A DNA stretch of 64,000 nt from Hydnum rufescens UP504. Taxonomy: Eukaryota; Basidiomycota; Agaricomycetes; Cantharellales; Hydnaceae. Below, in pieces: positions 58,749 through 64,000 of the stretch. The translations under genes were made by a program, and so were the position numbers. The DNA is taken from contig MU129092.1 in NCBI GenBank assembly GCA_014904985.1, forward strand, positions 1 through 64,000. The letters run 5' to 3'. Numbering within the stretch: the first letter of the stretch is position 1; the number at the start of each line of letters is the position of its first letter. The notes beneath the pieces were generated by a model. It did no database searches, had not been told where the DNA came from, and was given only the letters and a program-made list of their open reading frames with translations.

Positions 58749-59022
58749 TAATGTCTAAAGTATCCCATTTCCAAGGCCGCAAGATCTCCACCGAGACCAT
58801 ATCAATGACGTAGATAATGTAGTGATCATCCCATAGACGCTCACACGCCCACAAGAGCGCAGGCGCTTAAAGTATCAGATCTCGCAAAGTACCATATGTA
58901 GGGGTCGAATAATTGGTTAATTAGGTGTGACGTCGAAGTGAAGGAAATAGCCGTCGGCGTCCCCCGCTAGGATTTCCCCACACTCGATAACCTTGGGGAG
59001 CGCGAAACCCTCTTCAAGCATT
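58749..59022. promoter_or_regulatory. Divergent promoter, membrane protein / hexokinase
   Basis: This is about 270 nt between the hexokinase start and the first supported codon of the membrane protein. No TATA box or other element is certain. Confidence 0.35.
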
Positions 59023-61019
59023 ATGAGCACCTCCAACAAATCCGACCATGCCACGAGGAGAGCATCTCTTGTGACCGAACCATCGTCTACAGTGCCCTCC
59101 AGACGAGGATCAGGTAGTATCGTCCTTTCGACAGGACAAACATTTCCAGTACACACCCGCGTCCATGGGGAGGAAGAACTTCCTCATGCAACCAAGAAGA
59201 CTATGGCAGATCATTTGCGCAAATTTGAGGGATTATTCACCATCAGCGCGCAGAGAATGCGGATTATTGTCGCTGCGTTCGAAGAGACCCTTGAACTCGG
59301 CCTGCAGAAACCCGGGCAAGTCGTTGTACGTGAAATACATATGCATCTATCACAGAAACATCTCACTTCAAATTGATACTTTTGCAACTCATCTTTGGGG
59401 AGACCAGCCCATGATCCCCACCTTTGTTTTCGGTTGGCCCACTGGCCAAGAGTCTGGGGACTATCTCGCTCTCGATCTTGGGGGGACCAACCTCCGCGTT
59501 TGTCTTGTCACTCTCTCGGGCGAGGGGAAATTCGAGCTCACTCAGACCAAATACCGTCTTACGGAGGAGCAAAAACAGGAAGATGGAAGCAAATTATTCG
59601 ATTTCTGCGCCGACTGTGTGGCTGGATTCATCCGGGCGCACATTGGAGATAAGGATGGCTCGATCAAGGAAGGACAAGAACTTGCCCTTGGATTCACAGT
59701 ACGTGTTGTCTGACACGTGTTGTCTATTTCTCTGATTTGATTGTTTTCGTAGTTTTCATACCCGTGCACGTAGGTCTTCTCCTACTTTTGAGAAGATGGC
59801 TTTAAGATAGCGTGGCCCATAGGCAAGATCGGATTGATCAGGGGACGCTGATTCGGTGGACGAAGGGCTTCGGAGCTCCAAATGTCGAAGGCCGTGACGT
59901 GGCTGAATTGTTTCGAAATGCCATGGCTAAGCACCACCTGCCTGTAACGCTCACCGCAATTATCAACGACACCACTGGGGCGCTTATCGCCTCCCATTAT
60001 GTTAACCCTCGCACCAAAATCGGCGTCATCTTTGGTACTGGATGCAACGCCGCCTACATGGAGAAGGTTGAAAAGATTGAAAAGATTAACCACTTGAATC
60101 TACTCGATGAGGATCCAGAGGCCGAGATAGCAATCAACTGCGAATGGGGCGCCTTCGATTCTTTTGTTCATCAACACCTCCCCAGGACCAAATACGATCA
60201 AATTGTGGATGAATCGTCAAATAAACCAGGCGAGCAAGCGTTCGAAAAGCTCATTGCAGGACGATATCTGGGCGAAATTATGCGTTTGGTAATCTGTGAC
60301 CTCATCGATGAGGGAGTCCTCTTCCTTGGTCAAAATACGTATAAGATAGAAATACCGTATTCATTCGATACCGCATTCTTATCACTGATGGAGAGGTAAG
60401 CAGTTTATTTTACTTGGATGGCAGCTTGTTGATATTTATCCATGCAGCGACCCGACGGACGAGCTGCTGACCATCATCGGCCTGTTTACTTTCTTCTTTG
60501 GTTTGGAGACGACACTGGCCGAACGCCAGTTCTTCCGTGCACTCTCCCGCCTCATCGGGCGTCGAGCAGCGAGACTAAGCGCGTGCGGTATCGCGGCTAT
60601 CGTTAGTAAAAAGGGGTATCTTGATGAAGGATGTGCGGTGGCCGCTGATGGTAGTCTGTACAGCGTGAGTCTCTCTTCTATAGAGGTACTGCACGGTCAT
60701 TCAGTGCATAATCATGGGTGTAGAAATATCCTGGCTTTGCAGATCGCGTACATGAGGGGCTGGTTGACATTTTTGGAGTCAAGGGAAAGTTGGTATCATC
60801 GGTGACACTGATTCCATAGTAAACACGCTGATCCTTCAATATTGTACTTAGGAATATCGTCACACACCATGCTGAAGACGGGAGTGGGGTGGGAAGTGCC
60901 ATCATTGCGGGTACGCACATTTCCCGTCATATTCACTACGTAGAGTCTAATCAACGTGATGCTGTCCGGTAGCAATGACGAAGAAACGCAGAGATGAGCA
61001 GAAATTCATGAAATGTTAA
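59023..61019 (+). CDS. Hexokinase
   Basis: Phosphorylates glucose and other hexoses in the first step of glycolysis. The start is MSTSNKSDHATRRASLV (59023). Blocks: FEGLFTISAQRMRIIV, MIPTFVFGWPTGQESGDYLALDLGGTNLRV (phosphate-1 motif LDLGGTN), ELALGFT|FSYPCT|QDRIDQGTLIRWTKGF, AIINDTTGALIA (catalytic Asp in NDT), IGVIFGTGCNAAYMEKV, INCEWGAFD, ERQFFRALSRLIGRRAARLS, ADGSLYS|KYPGF, LVDIFGVKGKLV and GSGVGSAIIAAMTK. Splicing gtacgc…ggtag near the end (60911-60972) gives AAMTKKRRDEQKFMKC and a stop at 61017. Two introns sit on either side of FSYPCT. All sugar- and ATP-binding motifs are present, so activity is expected. Confidence 0.92.
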
Positions 61020-61410
61020 CACGTGCGCTCACCTACGACGCCACCAAACGGAAAATGACCCCCAAACGGTGTATCATATTCGAATGCAATCATGAGGTGA
61101 ATCTCTCCACGCTGGGTTTTTTTTTAGCAGTCTCTAGTCCTTTCAGGAGTCCGTGTATATAGCCATCACCGAACTGTCCCTGCGTTAACCTTGTTGCATA
61201 CTTGACTCATACCGGAATTGGCCCAGTCAATAATGCGAGTTTCCCTCGATGCCGTTGTTACTGGACATGGATGTTATATCTTCTGCTTGACAACGAGGGA
61301 TCTGCGGTGGGCGTTATTGTCCTCGAGATCGAATCGAACGATGTTACACGCTTGGGTATAACTTTTGTTTTATATTAATTTATTCTTTCTATACAACCTA
61401 TGCGAAAAGC
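61020..61410. other. Intergenic gap between convergent genes
   Basis: This is about 390 nt between the stops of hexokinase and mitochondrial uL14. It contains a T9 run (about 61120). No gene is seen. Confidence 0.4.
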
Positions 61411-61889
61411 TCAGATAGAGCGTGGTCGGAAGTAATAGCGACTGACCTTGGGTGCGAGACTGGCAATTTTCCCCCAACCTTTCATCCGAAGATCACTACT
61501 AACCACTCCGTTGACACGGGTAGCGAGAAGCTCTTTTTTCTTGTTCAGAAGGACGGCTGCATTATCATCAAATCGAATGTACCGGCCGTCGGGGCGCATG
61601 ACCTCTTTTTTCGTCCGCACAATGACGGCTCGGTGGACGTCTCCACGACGAACTTTGACGATATTGGAGAGTGCCGCATTATGCGATATTGGGCGGGCAC
61701 GTTTTATCACAACGACAATTTCGTCTCCGACAGTACCCACACCGGGCGTGCTCTTTGCCTTCAGAACGTTGACACACTCGGCTATGAGAGCGCCCGAGTT
61801 ATCGATAATCTTAAAAACAGCCTCAGTGAGAGTCCACAACAAAATTCTGTGATTGTACCGACGGTCATGGTACCCTTGAGACCAAGCAT
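61411..61889 (-). CDS. Mitochondrial large-subunit ribosomal protein uL14m
   Basis: Structural protein of the mitoribosome large subunit at the intersubunit face. Exon 1 (from 61889) encodes MLGLKGTMT. A gtcggt…ctgag intron leads to AVFKIIDNSGALIAECVNVL, the classic L14 signature, then GVGTVGDEIVVVIKRARPI, KVRRGDVHRAVIVRTKKEV, RPDGRYIRFDDNAAVLLNKK and MKGWGKIASLAPKV. The family usually ends shortly after SLAPKV; here the frame runs on to SRYYFRPRSI (stop 61411), so either a short extension or a further intron after APK is possible. It is divergent from the receptor-like gene (147-nt gap). Confidence 0.85.
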
Positions 61890-62036
61890 AGTGACAAGTT
61901 TCGCGGCGTTGAGTCGCGCCTCTCGGGGATAGCCTTGTTCTCCCTTCCATGTTTGGTTAAGTATCTATCCAAGGTCGAGATAAATCATAGATCATATCTG
62001 TTGTTGCAAGGATTAGATTTCGGGCTAAGGCCTCAG
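61890..62036. promoter_or_regulatory. Divergent promoter, uL14m / receptor-like gene
   Basis: This 147-nt space separates the two start codons. No core promoter element is certain. Confidence 0.4.
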
Positions 62037-63810
62037 ATGACCACCCAGGTCGTCCGCGTTCTGTACTATTGCCTCTCCCTTATCGGTACAGTCTGCGTTG
62101 CGATCCTTCTGGCAATAAGTTTCTTCTCCAAACGCGTGAAACATCAACCTGGTTTCCCAGTCCTGGCAAACCTCTATGGGACATGTATACTGGCGGGGAT
62201 AATCCCTTGCTTCCTGTCAATATCTTCGACCATTGGGGTGATTGATGCATCCTGAGTGTCCATCTTTTAGGCTTTTTGCAGGACGTTCCACGGGTCCACC
62301 GCCTGGTGAAGCACTATGCTTGGCCCAAGCCGTTCTTTTCATCCCAACCCCTCCCATGTAAGCCAGATACTGCTAGAACTAACTATGCATGTTCAATGTG
62401 ACCCTACAACATTCGTAGGTTGGCGGTATCCGCATTCCTTCTCGTCCTTCACGTATGTTACATCTAAAAATAATTTCCCTGCAAAGCTGAGCGAACGTCA
62501 AGGTCGCGCACACAGTCTTTTCAGTTGATGCCTTTCTCGTGCGTCCAACACCTACATTTGTGGCCATCATGTAAGCCCTACAGCCTCTAGAATTGCATTC
62601 CAACGGGACGGATGATGTCTCTCCAGAGCCCCCTACGCGACATATTTCTTCATCGCCATTCCCGTGTTGGTAGTCAGTGTCCCCTTTCTAGTCTCCTTTA
62701 TGCTAGAGTTCAAAACGACGTCGCGTTTAAAACAGGTAGCGTTTCTCAATCAAAACCGTGTCATACGACGTCAGCTGTATTGTTATATTGAAATGCCTTT
62801 TGTGTGAGTGGAAAGGAAACCTTCAATTCCCTTGTATTCACAGAATCACGTATTTCACAGTCCCTACGTCGTCGGCATCCTCAGCGGGGTTATACTGCTG
62901 CTCACGCTAATTTTGCAAGGTGAGCCAGGATTGTTGAAGCAACGCTTCGGCCCTGATCAATATTAATATAGTCTGGACGGCATACATACTAAGAAGAGAC
63001 TATCGTCGCATCCTGGATCGTGAGTTGAATATTCCGCCTACTCTTCTCTATCCCTGATACCGAATCCCCCTTGAACCCTCGTTCCCCTGCAATAAGGTGG
63101 AGTGGTAGACACACCACTTGCGATACGGGTTATAGGCTTTGCAGTGTATATCCTCATCTGTACTGCGTGGGTGTGCACTACATTTCCCCAAGCTTTGGCT
63201 GTCTTTCTAATCAATTTTCGTACGGTGATCGCTCCGAGTAGTCTAAGCTTCGCGGCAATCGCGGACTTCACTGCCGTGGTTCCTGACTTGTTTGTGTCTA
63301 CTGTCCCACTGGCTGCCTTCTTCATATTTGGATCGCAAAGAGTGAGCTATGGCCTATGCCTTCTGCCGTGTTCTTACCGATTATCTCTGATATTGGCTTT
63401 TTATTCAGAATATTCTGAGGATTTGGCGATCGATCCTTGCTTACTTCACTCTAAATTGTGTGAGCTTCTTTAGTCGTCCCTCACAAAGTGCCGTAACATC
63501 TCCGGCTACACTCCATCGGGACGGCGACCGGCTGCACCTACAACGTCATCCGCTCTCGAACCATTCAGTTCCCAATTCGTCAGTCCCTTCCGCGGTGCCC
63601 TTGCCATCAGGCTTGCCCGTCCGCCTCCCTGCACTATCCCAAGAACCGTTTACGATCGAATTCGTTCACACTGCTTCAGGAGACGGGGGCTCGGGCGGCG
63701 TGGTAATTTTCCCAGGCACAGATAGTGAGAATGCGAGCCCTACGAAGGATATCTCACGCAGGCAATGCAACAATGCCGATCAAGTCTTGATTGATTCGCC
63801 TGGCTGTTAA
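62037..63810 (+). CDS. Seven-helix receptor-like membrane protein (putative GPCR)
   Basis: Multi-exon. It starts MTTQVVRVLYYCLSLIGTV with a first helix (LSLIGTVCVAILLAISFF). A second follows (VLANLYGTCILAGIIPCFL), then after splicing LCLAQAVLFIPTPPM, LAVSAFLLVLHV, FFIAIPVLVVSVPFLVSFM, GILSGVILLLTLILQ, a basic loop YILRRDYRRILD, AIRVIGFAVYILICTAWV and VPDLFVSTVPLAAFFIFG. A Ser/Pro-rich cytosolic tail of about 100 residues ends at 63810. The AQAVL block followed by paired helices resembles uncharacterised basidiomycete GPCR-like proteins; no ligand or G-protein motif can be named. Exon limits are approximate. Confidence 0.6.
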
Positions 63811-64000
63811 CGAAGAGATTAACAATCTCGCCCGTCAGCCGAAGTCGCCCACTGCTCGGTCCGATTGGATTATCAATTATCCACAAATTTTAATCTGCCA
63901 GGCTATTTTCACTATATGCACTACTTGTCTTCACAAGAGGCACCACTTTCCTTCCAACAAACTTGGGGGATTATCTTCAAGGTTCGACTCCACTTGTATT
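63811..64000. other. Window edge, no gene seen
   Basis: This is about 190 nt downstream of the receptor-like stop codon, probably its 3' UTR. Nothing else is recognisable before the window ends. Confidence 0.4.

Overview
This is eukaryotic nuclear DNA from a filamentous basidiomycete (Agaricomycetes). Genes are split by many short introns, mostly about 50-65 nt with gt..ag ends. They include typical fungal products: a class I myosin with SH3 tail, a Zn(II)2Cys6 regulator, a macrofage-activating-glycoprotein (Mag1-like) cell-surface protein and an NBR1 homologue with several ZZ fingers. Several unknown proteins and a decayed TPR array resemble families I associate with Rhizoctonia/Ceratobasidiaceae. 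That placement is inference; no marker in the window proves it.

The left 15.6 kb is a decayed tandem segmental duplication. A unit of about 5.6 kb (spacer, small QxW/beta-trefoil-like gene with TATA box, spacer, SLC35C-type nucleotide-sugar transporter, spacer) occurs as two long copies (about 1-5540 and 7128-12825) and two internally deleted copies (about 5541-7127 and 12826-15560). Only the last transporter copy (13893-15558) is intact: eight exons that join without a stop into 414 codons. The other two lost their N-terminal exons through different deletions. The second QxW gene (9053-9723) looks nearly intact; the first is frameshifted.

From 15.9 kb on there is single-copy genome: a C2H2 regulator (-) divergent from a membrane-tailed thioredoxin (+); an Msp1/ATAD1-like AAA ATPase (-); an NBR1-like autophagy receptor (-); TPR debris; myosin-I (+); a serine-rich coiled-coil protein (-); the Mag1-like surface protein (+); a Zn2Cys6 factor (+); a gene-poor stretch (41.5-45.9 kb); three poorly known or damaged genes (45.9-50.6 kb); an OCRL-type inositol 5-phosphatase (-) divergent from retromer Vps26 (+); a polytopic membrane protein (-) divergent from hexokinase (+); mitochondrial uL14 (-) divergent from a seven-helix receptor-like protein (+).

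Myosin-I, OCRL, Vps26 and NBR1 all act in actin or endomembrane traffic, but nothing shows that their proximity is functional. Recurring themes are micro-exons of 3, 8, 10, 11 and 12 nt, several of them splitting signature motifs; occasional GC-AG introns; divergent gene pairs with short shared promoters; and one-base frameshifts in otherwise well-conserved genes, two of them in homopolymer runs, which may be sequencing errors.
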